In this document: piece by piece, positions 7,658-16,625 of the stretch | How positions within the stretch are numbered: position 1 is the stretch's first letter | Layout of the letters: every line of letters begins with the position of its first letter | NCBI GenBank assembly: GCA_944336975.1 | Contig: CALVLH010000017.1 | Span: forward strand, 1 to 33,098 | Length of the DNA: 33,098 bases | Direction of reading: 5' to 3' | Source of the DNA: an uncultured Clostridia bacterium | GTDB lineage: Bacteria > Bacillota > Clostridia > Christensenellales > Borkfalkiaceae | Made by a program: the position numbers and the translations under genes | Notes under the pieces: model-generated | What the model saw: only the letters and a program-made list of their open reading frames with translations | Told to the model about the DNA's origin: nothing | Databases searched by the model: none

Positions 7658-8185
7658 TTACTTCTCCGAAGGCTCGGTTTTTCCCGCAGTTTCCGCAACC
7701 GCCGCAAATGCCTTTTTGCTCTTTTTCTTGCCGATGATCCCCATGACGATGACGGCGATAAACAGCACAAAAAGAAAGCATATACTGAACATCGAAACGA
7801 AATCCAGAAACGCACCAATATAAAACAACGCGCCCATGGCAAGGAAATTGAAGATCAAAGCGCATACGACCACGGAATACGCGAACGCCTTTTTCATTTT
7901 GACGGGTTTTGCACATTCGGGCTTTTTCAGGCACCGCACCGCATAAAAGACATTGATGATCACGGTCACGAGCTCGAAAATCCAAAGGCACAGGAAAGCG
8001 ACGTCAAAAATCGCCCAAATCGAAAGTTCGCCGTCCATCAGAGTCCCAAGCAGGACTTCGTGGCATACTAAAATGCTTCCGCCGTCCTTCGTTGGCCAAG
8101 GCATGAACAGGATCCAAAGAAGAAAAAACAAAACCAATGCATTTTTCGCGATGGATACCGTACACACTTTTTTCATTTGATCCAT
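7658..8185 (-). CDS. Four-helix membrane protein, unknown function
   Basis: The 175-residue protein has four hydrophobic segments (about 12-28, 54-82, 100-120 and 124-150) and a Lys/Ala-rich cytoplasmic tail ending KTEPSEK. Cysteine appears in several helices. I recognise no family. The start is set by AAGGAG 11 bases upstream of the ATG. The -10 box TATAAT (8229-8224, minus strand) lies just upstream, and a long inverted repeat covers its -35 region, which suggests control by a dimeric repressor. It stands alone between two terminators. Confidence 0.7.
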   Translation of the reverse strand: MDQMKKVCTVSIAKNALVLFFLLWILFMPWPTKDGGSILVCHEVLLGTLMDGELSIWAIFDVAFLCLWIFELVTVIINVFYAVRCLKKPECAKPVKMKKAFAYSVVVCALIFNFLAMGALFYIGAFLDFVSMFSICFLFVLFIAVIVMGIIGKKKSKKAFAAVAETAGKTEPSEK

Positions 8186-8239
8186 TTTTTAATTTCTCCT
8201 TAAATATAATATTCTTTCATATTATTATAACACCAAACT

Positions 8240-8314
8240 GCTAAAAAAGCGCTAAAAATAATTGTTATGAAAAAATATTTTTTAATAAATACTGAAATCA
8301 AGCGCTTTTTTAGC
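8240..8314. promoter_or_regulatory. 14-bp inverted repeat at the promoter of the 7658-8185 gene
   Basis: The arms GCTAAAAAAGCGCT (8240-8253) and AGCGCTTTTTTAGC (8301-8314) are perfect complements separated by 47 bases, and each contains the palindrome AGCGCT. The first arm covers where the -35 box of the minus-strand promoter (TATAAT at 8229-8224) should be. A two-site operator that could loop is a natural reading. A hairpin-forming mobile remnant is the alternative. Confidence 0.5.
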
Positions 8315-8707
8315 GGTTCGACTCTTAAAATGTTGATTGTAATATATTTTGTCTGTCCTGAAAACGCAACGGGCACGGCGAAAAGAAAAAAGGGCGCAGT
8401 TCGCATTCCGCGCGCCGTCACATTTTTCCGATCCGCCAATCCCTGCCTTGCAATCGCGCCGCCGTCGTAAAAATACCCTTGCGGGCGCTTCTGTTATAAA
8501 GAACTAGCGCTTTCGGAAAATTGACCGCCCCTTGACTGAAAAGGGCGAACGGACGGCTCCGCCAGTGCTGACGGGGAAATTGGTCGTGCGCCTTTCCGTG
8601 CTCCCCTTTCCGACCGTCGGAAGCGACAAATCCTCATCGGCAAACTTCTTTCCCTCCCACGCGTGCCTCGTAGGTGTGATTTTTTATATTTTATTGAATT
8701 TGTTTAA
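8315..8707. other. Intergenic stretch without a recognisable gene
   Basis: Short open frames here (for example 8267-8470 plus) lack a ribosome binding site and look like chance. A few GC-rich complementary segments near 8530-8630 do not make a terminator. The AT-rich end (8680-8707) leads into the next promoter. Confidence 0.5.
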
Positions 8708-8736
8708 TTGACATTTGATAATAATAATGCTAAACT
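8708..8736 (+). promoter_or_regulatory. Promoter of the two-component system, placing +1 on the start codon
   Basis: TTGACA (8708-8713), 17 bases, TAAACT (8731-8736). The next six bases lead directly to the ATG at 8743, so the predicted transcript starts at the A of the start codon. No ribosome binding site precedes it. Confidence 0.6.
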
Positions 8737-8742
8737 TATAGA

Positions 8743-10143
8743 ATGCAAATGAAACAAAAAAGAGTGAGAAGAATATTGTCTGCCATCGCAAATGCGCTGC
8801 TCCTTTTCGGGGGCAGTGCTGTTTTGCTTGTCCTGACTCTTTTTCGGACCTCCCCCGCGCACGGCTGTCCTCTCGGCATCGGCATTTTTTCTCTGGTCAC
8901 CTTCCTGTTCCTTGCGGTCATTTCCGTCATTGAAGTCGTCTCGGCACTGCGTATAGCCGGCTCCACGTTCTACCCCGCGGTGATCGCGGTGTTCCTATTG
9001 GCGATCGTCGCTTTTTGCCCCGACACGATCGCCTTTTACAAGCTCATCGGCTTGCCGCGCACTTCGGAGACGGAAGATATTGCGGGAGAGGTTTGCTTTG
9101 TCGCCATCGAGATCGCCGTTCTCGCCTTTTTCCGCAACAGATACCGCGCGGAAGTCAAAATACTTCCCTTTTATCCATTGTTTGCCGCGGTGGCAATCGA
9201 CATCGTCGTCTACGTTTCCCTGTTGCCCTTCCGGATGAATATCATCGCACATTTCTTTTTTCTCATCGTCATTCTCGTCTATTTTATCATTTTTCAGATA
9301 CGCATATATGGCGCGGATGCCGACACGACAGCCTTTGTCCTTATATCGGCGATCTTTTTTTTCATGCGCAGGGATGCATACCGCCAACGTACTCTATTAC
9401 GACGGGCTTGCCCCCTATGTCGCGGGACTCTCGTCCGCCTACCTCTGGGTTTGCATCCTCTGCTATCTTTGCTTTTATCTCATGTTCCTTCTGCAAACGG
9501 CAAAAAAAGCGTCTCGAGCCGAAGCTTATAAATTGCAGAACGAACGTCTGAAGATGCGAGTACTCACGGAACAGATCAAGCCGCACTTCATATTCAACGC
9601 CCTGACGACCATCAAATCGAGCTATCACGGCAATTTGACGCGGGAGACAATGCCTTAGAACTTTTTTCCGAGTATATCCGCAAAAGCCTTTCGCTCATCG
9701 ACAACGAGGTCATACCCTTTGAACAGGAACTGAAAAATATTTCGCACTATATCGATTTTATCAACGCCTGCAAGCCCCGCCCTTTCTGCGCCATCTACAA
9801 CATCGACGTGACCGATTTCAAGGTTCCCGCCTTTTCGCTGCAACCGTTTGTCGAAAACGCGCTCAAATACAGCAAGGTCAACGAAAAAGGCGGCGGCTAT
9901 ATCATGATCTCCACATCAAGCGAAGGTGAATTTGCCAAGATCAGTATAGCAGACAACGGCGTGGGATTTGACGTTTCTCAATTGAAAGAGGGCGCGCACG
10001 GGATCAATAACTGCAAAGAGCGCTTTCGCCTGCTCTTCAACACGGAACCCGTTATCAGCAGTATCGTTTCCGTCGGCACGGAAATCACCATCACCGTAAG
10101 GCGCACAGCAGAGGTAAGCCAAGTTGAAGATCATTGTCGTTGA
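8743..10143 (+). pseudogene. LytS-type sensor histidine kinase, broken by two frameshifts
   Basis: The product would be a membrane sensor kinase with about six N-terminal helices, a His-kinase box with EQIKPHFIFNAL, and an ATPase domain with LQPFVENALKY and GVGFD. The frame changes twice. The first break is at about 9356-9363, in a run of eight T's. The helix region continues one frame over (LYYDGLAPYVAGL, then the H box). The second is at about 9625-9640, just after KSSYH, where the original frame resumes as FDAGDNALELFSEY. One extra T and one lost base would explain both. The rest is well preserved, so decay is recent or the breaks are assembly errors in homopolymer sequence. The 3' end overlaps the regulator gene. 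Confidence 0.8.
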
Positions 10144-10903
10144 CGACGAAATGAACGCCTTGCACGCGTTTCTGAACGAGATCATCGAAGCGCAGAGCGT
10201 AGAGTATAAATTTTATCGCGACGACGTCGACGCTATTTGCAAATATATGTCGCAAAATACGGTCGACGCCGCCTTCTTAGACATCAATATGCCTCGGATC
10301 AACGGGATCGAGCTCGCCAAAATGCTGTTGCGCATTAACCCCGATCTCAAACTCGTATTCATCACGGGGCTTTCCGACTCTGAAAGCGATCTGCCCGAAT
10401 TAGTGCGGGAACACACCGTGGGGTTTATGTATAAGCCATATAACAAGAGTAAACTTTCGATGTTGGTTTCTTTGATCAAGGACAAAAAGCGCGTGCTCAA
10501 AGCGGAGATGTTCGACACGTTCGATTGTTTCATAGACGGCAGGAAGATCAAATTTTCCTCTTCCAAGTCATAAGAGCTTTTCGCGCTCTTGCTCGCCTAT
10601 AACGGCAAGACGCTGACCATGGGCGACGCGATCGCGCACCTCTGGCCGGACGGCGACGCCGATAAGAGCAAGATCCTGTACCGCGACGCCGTGTGGCGGC
10701 TGAGAAAGACGCTGGAAGAAGCCGACGTACATTGCGTGGAATGGCGACGCGCGGCACTTTCCGTAAACAAATCGCTCATCTCGTGCGACTATTGGGATTA
10801 CCTCCTTACGGGCAAGGGAAATTACTGCGGCGAATTTTGCAAATTATACGACTGGTCCGTCGACTATCTTGCGCAATTAGACCGTGTGCGAAAAAAAAGT
10901 TAA
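10124..10903 (+). pseudogene. Response regulator with winged-helix output domain, interrupted by an in-frame stop
   Basis: The receiver domain starts MKIIVVDDE at a TTG codon (10124), 20 bases inside the kinase gene and preceded by AGAGGTAAG. The phospho-acceptor region is AAFLDINMP, with the conserved Lys in YKPYN. After about 149 residues a TAA (10571-10573) interrupts the frame. The same frame continues without further stops as ELFALLLAYNGKTLTMGDAI and a winged-helix/SARP-like DNA-binding domain to 10903. Homologues read through this spot with a sense codon, usually Lys, so one base change (AAA or CAA to TAA) explains it. The truncated product would be a receiver domain without DNA binding. 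The broken partner kinase supports loss of the whole system. Confidence 0.8.
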
Positions 10904-11014
10904 CTTTCCTTCCGAACCTCCGCTTGGGAAGCGGCATTCAGCGAAGGCACGCGCGACGAAAACATCTCTCCCCCCTCCCGTTCGACGAGCTTTCCGTCCG
11001 TGACTGAAAATCAA

Positions 11015-11043
11015 AAAATCCTCTGCGATTGCCAGAGGATTTT
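11015..11043. terminator. Bidirectional terminator between the regulator and rfbD
   Basis: AAAATCCTCTG-cgattgc-CAGAGGATTTT, an 11-bp stem between two convergent units. It serves the two-component system on the plus strand and the rfb operon on the minus strand. Confidence 0.8.
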
Positions 11044-11135
11044 ATATTGCTGACGACGCCAAACGGCAAACTTTCCGATACGTACCCTTAAACGCGGCGT
11101 TCCGATCCCGAGCAACGCTGGGAAAATCGTATTCT

Positions 11136-12029
11136 TTATAGCAATCCTTCCCGCTGACAGCGCTCCGCATAAGCAGACAGCGCCTCCCGCCAATCACGAA
11201 ACTCATCGCCGACCGTGCATTCAAGCATGAGATTGCGCAGGGAGGAATACGCCGGCCGTTTCGCGGGCGTGGGATATTCTTCCGTCGTACAGGGGGACAC
11301 CTTTGCCGATATGCCGAAACGAGCGACGATCTCGCACGCAAATTCATACCAGGAACATTCCCCGCTTCCCGTCGCATGATACACACCGTATTCTTCGGAT
11401 GCGCACAGTTTGATGACATGATGGGCAAGATCAGCGGCGTTCGTGGGATTGCCCCGCTGATCGTCGACGACGCGCAATCCGCCGCGCTCGCGGGCGGCGC
11501 GCACGATCGTTTTGACAAAATTCTTTCCGTGATACCCGTACAACCATGCGGTCCTGACGATAAAACTGCGCGGACAGAGCGCACGGACATATTCCTCGCC
11601 GAACAGCTTGCTCTTTCCGTATACGCTCTTCGGATCGCAACGATCAAATTCGAGATAAGGAACGTTTCCGTCGCCCGAAAAGACGTAATCGGTGGAAACG
11701 TGGACGAGCTTTGCGCCCGTCTCGACACACGCGAGCGCAAGATTGCGCGGCCCGAGCGCGTTTGCTTTCAAGGCGATGTCGGGATGACTTTCACAGCCGT
11801 TCACGTCGGTGTACGCGGCGCAATTGACCACGCAGTCGTATTGCGCTCCGTCGAAAAAGCGCCTCACCGCTTGAAGATCGGAAATGTCGAGTTCATCCAG
11901 ATCCGCGCCGCGCACTTCATTCTTTGCACGCAGAAGCGCGGGGATCCCGAGTTCCGTGTTTCCCCGCGCGAAGCATTGCGTCAGCTCGGTCCCGAGCTGA
12001 CCTTTACTGCCGATGATGAGTATCTTCAT
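11136..12029 (-). CDS. rfbD: dTDP-4-dehydrorhamnose reductase
   Basis: This is the last step of dTDP-L-rhamnose synthesis: NAD(P)H reduces dTDP-4-keto-L-rhamnose. The 297-residue protein is of normal family length. The Rossmann motif GSKGQLG is at about residues 7-13. The catalytic Tyr and Lys appear in VYGKSK, and HVSTDYVF and TAWLYG are family signatures. The start is ATG 12029 with GGAAGGG just upstream; a longer frame to 12221 only overlaps rfbB. It is the last gene of rfbACBD, with 19 bases between rfbB and rfbD. Confidence 0.95.
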   Translation of the reverse strand: MKILIIGSKGQLGTELTQCFARGNTELGIPALLRAKNEVRGADLDELDISDLQAVRRFFDGAQYDCVVNCAAYTDVNGCESHPDIALKANALGPRNLALACVETGAKLVHVSTDYVFSGDGNVPYLEFDRCDPKSVYGKSKLFGEEYVRALCPRSFIVRTAWLYGYHGKNFVKTIVRAARERGGLRVVDDQRGNPTNAADLAHHVIKLCASEEYGVYHATGSGECSWYEFACEIVARFGISAKVSPCTTEEYPTPAKRPAYSSLRNLMLECTVGDEFRDWREALSAYAERCQREGLL

Positions 12030-12048
12030 AGTCCCTTCCGTCCACCGC

Positions 12049-13074
12049 TCAGCGGTTGGAATACATTTTTTCGTAATAATTGCGATATTCGCCCGAAACG
12101 ATCTCTTCCCACCAGTCGCGATGTTCGAGATACCATTCGATCGTCCTTTCGATGCCGTCCGCAAAACGCGTTTCGGGCAACCAGCCCAATTCGCGGTGGA
12201 TCTTGGCAGGATCGATGGCATAACGCTGATCGTGCCCTTTGCGGTCGGTCACATAGGTGATGAGATCTTCGCTCTTCCCCAACTTTTTACAGATGAGTCT
12301 GACGATGTCGATGTTGCGCATCTCGTTATGTCCGCCGATGTTATACACCTCCCCCGTCTTTCCCTTGCGCATGATGAGGTCGATCGCCTTGCAGTGATCC
12401 TCCACATACAGCCAATCGCGCACGTTTTCCCCCTTTCCGTATACGGGAAGCGGCTTGTCAGCCAATGCGTTGGCGATCATGAGCGGGATGAGCTTTTCGG
12501 GAAACTGATAAGGTCCGTAATTGTTGGAACAACGGGAAATGCTCACGGGAAGCCCGTAAGTGCGGTGATAGGCAAGCACGAGAAGATCCGCGCTCGCCTT
12601 GCTCGCGGAATAGGGACTGGACGTGTGCAGCGGCGTCTGTTCGGTAAAGAATAAGTCGGGACGGTCAAGCGGAAGATCCCCGTAAACCTCGTCCGTCGAG
12701 ACCTGATGAAAGCGGCGCACGCCGTACTTTCGGCAGGCGTCCATCAGCACCTGTGTGCCGAGAATGTTGGTCTGCAAAAATACCGACGGATTTTCGATGC
12801 TTCGATCGACATGGCTCTCCGCCGCAAAATTGACGACAATATCCGGCTTCTCCTCTTCGAACAGTTTTTCCACCGCCTCACGGTCGGTAATGCTCGCCTT
12901 GACGAAACGGAAAGACGGGCGATCCATAACCGAACGGAGCGTGGACAAATTGCCCGCATACGTCAGGCAATCCAGACATACGATGCGATCCTGCGGATAG
13001 CGATCCGCAAGATAAAAGATAAAATTACTGCCGATAAATCCCGCGCCGCCCGTGACGACGATCGTCTGATCCAT
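12049..13074 (-). CDS. rfbB: dTDP-glucose 4,6-dehydratase
   Basis: The enzyme converts dTDP-glucose to dTDP-4-keto-6-deoxyglucose using bound NAD+. The 341-residue extended SDR has TGGAGFIGSNF at about residues 8-18, the catalytic YSASKASADLL (Tyr and Lys), and STDEVYGDL with the Asp-Glu pair of the dehydratases. It is of full length with no breaks. It sits 16 bases after rfbC in the operon. A short leader separates it from rfbC. Confidence 0.96.
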   Translation of the reverse strand: MDQTIVVTGGAGFIGSNFIFYLADRYPQDRIVCLDCLTYAGNLSTLRSVMDRPSFRFVKASITDREAVEKLFEEEKPDIVVNFAAESHVDRSIENPSVFLQTNILGTQVLMDACRKYGVRRFHQVSTDEVYGDLPLDRPDLFFTEQTPLHTSSPYSASKASADLLVLAYHRTYGLPVSISRCSNNYGPYQFPEKLIPLMIANALADKPLPVYGKGENVRDWLYVEDHCKAIDLIMRKGKTGEVYNIGGHNEMRNIDIVRLICKKLGKSEDLITYVTDRKGHDQRYAIDPAKIHRELGWLPETRFADGIERTIEWYLEHRDWWEEIVSGEYRNYYEKMYSNR

Positions 13075-13090
13075 AATTTAACGCTCCCTC

Positions 13091-13642
13091 TCAAAGTCTG
13101 ATCTTACATTCGCAAAGACGAGGATGTTTCTTGTCCTTTTCGCTCAGAATTGGTTCGTCCCCGATCGGCCAGTCGATGCCGATGTCGGGATCGTTCCAAA
13201 GCAGCCCGCCTTCGTCTTCGGGATGATAAAAATCGTCGCATTTGTAACAGAATTCCGCCCGATCGGACAACACGGCAAAGCCGTGCGCGAAGCCGCGCGG
13301 AATGAGAAACTGGCGCTTGTTTTCGGCGGAAAGGAGTACGCCTTCCCACTTTCCGTATGTAGGACTGCCGTCGCGAAGATCGACCGCCACGTCGAACACC
13401 TCGCCGCTCACCACGCGGACGAGTTTTGCCTGCTGATGCGTCTTCTGAAAATGAAGTCCGCGGAGCACGCCCCTGCCCGAACAGGACTGATTGTCCTGAA
13501 CGAAGCGGTTTTCGATCCCAGCTTCCGCAAATTCACGCTCGTTATACGTTTCCATGAAATATCCGCGCCGATCGCCGAACACGGCGGGCTCGACGATGAC
13601 GACGCCCTCGATGGACGTCTTGATCACCTTGATCTTTGCCAT
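13091..13642 (-). CDS. rfbC: dTDP-4-dehydrorhamnose 3,5-epimerase
   Basis: The cupin enzyme epimerises C3 and C5 of the keto sugar. At 183 residues it is of normal length. GVLRGLHFQ carries the catalytic His, and FLIPRGFAHGF and CDDFYHPEDE are family signatures. The start ATG lies one base after the rfbA stop codon, so the two are probably coupled in translation. The longer frame to 13984 only reads rfbA in another frame. Confidence 0.95.
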   Translation of the reverse strand: MAKIKVIKTSIEGVVIVEPAVFGDRRGYFMETYNEREFAEAGIENRFVQDNQSCSGRGVLRGLHFQKTHQQAKLVRVVSGEVFDVAVDLRDGSPTYGKWEGVLLSAENKRQFLIPRGFAHGFAVLSDRAEFCYKCDDFYHPEDEGGLLWNDPDIGIDWPIGDEPILSEKDKKHPRLCECKIRL

Positions 13643-13643
13643 A

Positions 13644-14528
13644 TCAGTAAATGAACTTCCCCTCCGCAACGTTTTTGAGATGTTTGCCGTAATTGGACTT
13701 GCCGTATCTTTCCGCCGCTTCCAGAAGCTGCTCCTTGGAAATCCAACCGTTGACGAAGGCGATCTCTTCGGGCGCGGAAACGGTGATGCTCTGACGTTTG
13801 GACATCGTGCGGATGTAATCCCCCGCTTCGAGAAGGCTGTCCATCGTCCCCGTATCCAGCCAGGCAAAGCCCCGCCCGAGCAGACGCGCGTCAAGAATGC
13901 CGAGTTCCAGATACAGGCGATTGAGATCGGTGATCTCCAATTCCCCGCGCGGGGAAGGGCGCACCTTCGCCGCCATATCCGCAACGCCCGCGGGGTAAAA
14001 ATACAATCCCGTCACGCAATAATTGGATTTGGGATTTTCCGGTTTCTCCTCGATAGATAATACGGTGCCGTTCGCGTCAAATTCCACAATGCCGAACCGC
14101 TTGGGATCTTCCACTCCGTATCCGAATATGCACGCCCTTCCGCTTTCCGCGCACCTGACGGCGTCTTTTAAGATCTTGGAAAATCCGTGTCCGTAAAAGA
14201 TGTTGTCCCCGAGGATCATCGCACAGGGCTCGTCCGCGATAAAGCGTTCCCCGATGAGGAACGCCTGCGCCAATCCGTCGGGCGAGGGCTGTTCTTCGTA
14301 ACACAGCCTGATTCCCAACGAACTCCCGTCGCCGAGCAAGCGGCGGAAATTGGGAAGATCCTGCGGCGTGCTGATGATGAGAATGTCGCGGATCCCCGCA
14401 AGCATCAGCGTCGAAAGCGGATAAAAAATCATCGGCTTGTCGTATACCGGCAACAACTGTTTAGATGTGATCATGGTGAGCGGATACAACCGCGTTCCGC
14501 TCCCACCTGCCAGAATGATTCCTTTCAT
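13644..14528 (-). CDS. rfbA: Glucose-1-phosphate thymidylyltransferase
   Basis: The first enzyme of the pathway joins dTTP and glucose-1-phosphate. The 294-residue protein has the nucleotide-binding [11 protein letters not shown] at about residues 8-18 and the Asp of LGDNIFYG. The start is ATG 14528 with GGGAGGAAAC upstream; the longer frame lacks a binding site. It is the first gene of rfbACBD, transcribed from the promoter at 14604-14631. dTDP-rhamnose probably feeds a cell wall polysaccharide, with the GT2 enzyme at 27064 a possible user. Confidence 0.95.
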   Translation of the reverse strand: MKGIILAGGSGTRLYPLTMITSKQLLPVYDKPMIFYPLSTLMLAGIRDILIISTPQDLPNFRRLLGDGSSLGIRLCYEEQPSPDGLAQAFLIGERFIADEPCAMILGDNIFYGHGFSKILKDAVRCAESGRACIFGYGVEDPKRFGIVEFDANGTVLSIEEKPENPKSNYCVTGLYFYPAGVADMAAKVRPSPRGELEITDLNRLYLELGILDARLLGRGFAWLDTGTMDSLLEAGDYIRTMSKRQSITVSAPEEIAFVNGWISKEQLLEAAERYGKSNYGKHLKNVAEGKFIY

Positions 14529-14603
14529 CGTTTCCTCCCGACCGTCCAAAGCGCATGATGAGGAATGAATTTGCCGAACAGACAAAATTTCCTTCCTTAT
14601 TAT

Positions 14604-14631
14604 ATTATATCATTCGCGACAAAATTGTCAA
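14604..14631 (-). promoter_or_regulatory. Promoter of the rfb operon
   Basis: On the minus strand, TTGACA (14631-14626), 16 bases, TATAAT (14609-14604), about 75 bases before rfbA. It overlaps the end of a small frame coupled to glmS. Confidence 0.75.
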
Positions 14632-14793
14632 GAGGTAATTTGCGCGCAAACGCCGCTCTTCGAACGGCGAAAAAGAACTTTCCTCGCTGAAAAACTCATC
14701 CCGCACGGGAGAAGTGCTCACATCTTCACAAAACGCCGTTACTGCACGAACGTATAGGCTCAAAGCATAATTTTCGACACGTCGATCCGTCAC
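14605..14793 (-). CDS. Possible 62-residue protein coupled to glmS
   Basis: The frame starts with GTG in a 4-base GTGA overlap with the glmS stop codon, a typical coupling arrangement. It encodes an acidic, helix-like peptide beginning [14 protein letters not shown] and ending LTILSRMI. I recognise no family and see no strong binding site inside glmS. Its last codons contain the rfb promoter. It may be a chance frame. Confidence 0.3.
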   Translation of the reverse strand: MTDRRVENYALSLYVRAVTAFCEDVSTSPVRDEFFSEESSFSPFEERRLRANYLLTILSRMI

Positions 14794-16625
14794 TCAACCG
14801 TCACGCTTTTAGCAAGATTGCGCGGCTTGTCGGGATCGTTTCCGCAGGCGAGCGCCGTTTCGTATGCGAGCAACTGGAGCGGGATCACGGAAACCGCGGG
14901 AGAAAAGAGCCTCTCGCATGCAGGCACGAGTATGCTGGCGGCAAATTCCTTGCGCTCCGCATATTCGGACAACGAGGTGACGAGATACGCGTCCGCCCCG
15001 CGCGAGATCGCCTCATGCACGGAATTCATCGTCTTTTCCGCCAACGCGCGGTCGGTCATCACGGCGACCACGGGCGTATCTCGCCCGATCAGCGCGAGCG
15101 TGCCGTGTTTCAGTTCGCCCGCGGGATACCCCTCGCTCGGAAGATAAGAGATCTCTTTGAGTTTCAGACTCCCCTCGACCGCCGCGGCATGATCGCAACC
15201 GCGACCGATAAAGTAGATGCTCTTCGCCGAACAAAACCGCCGTGCCCATTCCTTCGTCTTTCGGGAAGCGGCGATCGCTTCGCCGCAAAGCGCGGGCAAC
15301 GCGCGAAGCGTTTCGAGCAGCCGCGCGTCCTCTCCGTCCCGCTCGCACTGCGAAGCGAGCCCGCTCGAAGAAACGTCCCGCGCGCCGCTCTTTGCGGCGC
15401 GCAGAGAAAGCGCCAGAAGGTAGAGCGCGATCAGCTGTGCGTTATAACTCTTCGTGGCGGCGACGCCGATCTCCGTCCCTGCCGCCGTCGGGATGACGTG
15501 ATCGGCAAGCGCAGTCAGCGACGAATGAGGAACGTTGGCGACGGCGATGAGATATGCGCCCCGCTCCTTTGCGAGCCTGGCGGCGGCGAGAGTGTCCGCC
15601 GTCTCCCCGCTCTGACTGACCGCGACGACGAGCGTACTCTTGCTCACGACGGGATCGCGGTACCGATATTCGCTCGCGATACACGCCTCCGCGGGAATGC
15701 GAGCAAGCGCCTCGATCGCGCATTTTGCGGCGAGTCCGCTGTGATATGCGGTCCCGCAAGCAACGATTTGCACATACTCTGTGTGACATAGTACTTCGCA
15801 CAGACTCTGATTTGCGGGTTTTTTGAGAAATTCCGCCGCAGTTTGCGCGATCGAAGCGGGAATTTCATCGATCTCCTTGCGCATAAAGTGCGGATAACCG
15901 CAAAGCTGGGGCGCCGAAGTTTCAGTGTCATATTCCGCCCATTCCTTTTCGATCCTCTTTCCTTCGATGTCAAAAAACGCCGCCCCGCCCCTTTTGAGCA
16001 CCGCGATCTCCCCGTCGGAAAGCGGGCAGAGTTTCATCCCCTTGCCCGCGAGCGCAGGAATGTCGCTCGCGACGTACCATTCGCCGTCGCGCTCTCCCAC
16101 GATGAGCGGGCTTCCCTTCCGCGCCGCGATCAGCTCGTCCGGACGACCTTCGCACAAGATCGCAAGCGCATACGAGCCGCGCAATCCCGCAACGGCGTGC
16201 CGCACGGAGTCGAGAAAATCCCCCTCGTCATATTTCGCCAGCAAATGCGCGATCACCTCCGAATCGGTATCGGAAGCAAACGTCTCTCCCGACTCTTCGC
16301 ATTCCTTTTTCAATGCGCGATAATTCTCGATGATCCCGTTATGTACGACGGCGAACTTTCCGTAAATATGCGGGTGCGCGTTGCGTTCGGAAGGCGCGCC
16401 GTGCGTCGCCCAGCGCGTATGTCCGATCCCGACCTTTCCCGCTTTCCCCCGCGCCGCGTCTTCCAAGGCGGCCACGCGCCCCTTCCGTCTTACCAGCGTA
16501 AACGCGCCGCCGTCGAGCAGGGCAAGCCCCGCGGAATCATATCCGCGGTATTCCAACCGCCTGAGACCTTCCAGAAGAACGGGCGCTGCATTTCTCCTGC
16601 CGACAAACCCCACGATTCCGCACAT
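14790..16625 (-). CDS. glmS: Glutamine-fructose-6-phosphate aminotransferase (isomerising)
   Basis: GlmS makes glucosamine-6-phosphate from fructose-6-phosphate and glutamine, the entry to amino sugar and wall precursor synthesis. The protein is 611 residues, the usual length. Cys2 (MCGIVGFVG) is the N-terminal nucleophile of the glutaminase domain. Two SIS domains follow (for example VSQSGETADT), and the C-terminus ends KSVTVE, as in the family. The start is ATG 16625 with GGAGGGA upstream; the ATG shares a base with the glmM stop (TAATG). No glmS ribozyme is seen, and there is no room for one between the two genes. Confidence 0.96.
   Translation of the reverse strand: MCGIVGFVGRRNAAPVLLEGLRRLEYRGYDSAGLALLDGGAFTLVRRKGRVAALEDAARGKAGKVGIGHTRWATHGAPSERNAHPHIYGKFAVVHNGIIENYRALKKECEESGETFASDTDSEVIAHLLAKYDEGDFLDSVRHAVAGLRGSYALAILCEGRPDELIAARKGSPLIVGERDGEWYVASDIPALAGKGMKLCPLSDGEIAVLKRGGAAFFDIEGKRIEKEWAEYDTETSAPQLCGYPHFMRKEIDEIPASIAQTAAEFLKKPANQSLCEVLCHTEYVQIVACGTAYHSGLAAKCAIEALARIPAEACIASEYRYRDPVVSKSTLVVAVSQSGETADTLAAARLAKERGAYLIAVANVPHSSLTALADHVIPTAAGTEIGVAATKSYNAQLIALYLLALSLRAAKSGARDVSSSGLASQCERDGEDARLLETLRALPALCGEAIAASRKTKEWARRFCSAKSIYFIGRGCDHAAAVEGSLKLKEISYLPSEGYPAGELKHGTLALIGRDTPVVAVMTDRALAEKTMNSVHEAISRGADAYLVTSLSEYAERKEFAASILVPACERLFSPAVSVIPLQLLAYETALACGNDPDKPRNLAKSVTVE

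Noticed and set aside
10571-10573. Reassigned TAA codon in the regulator
   Set aside because: TAA ends other genes in this window (for example glmM and the 32782 stop), and the partner kinase is also broken, so a nonsense mutation is simpler.
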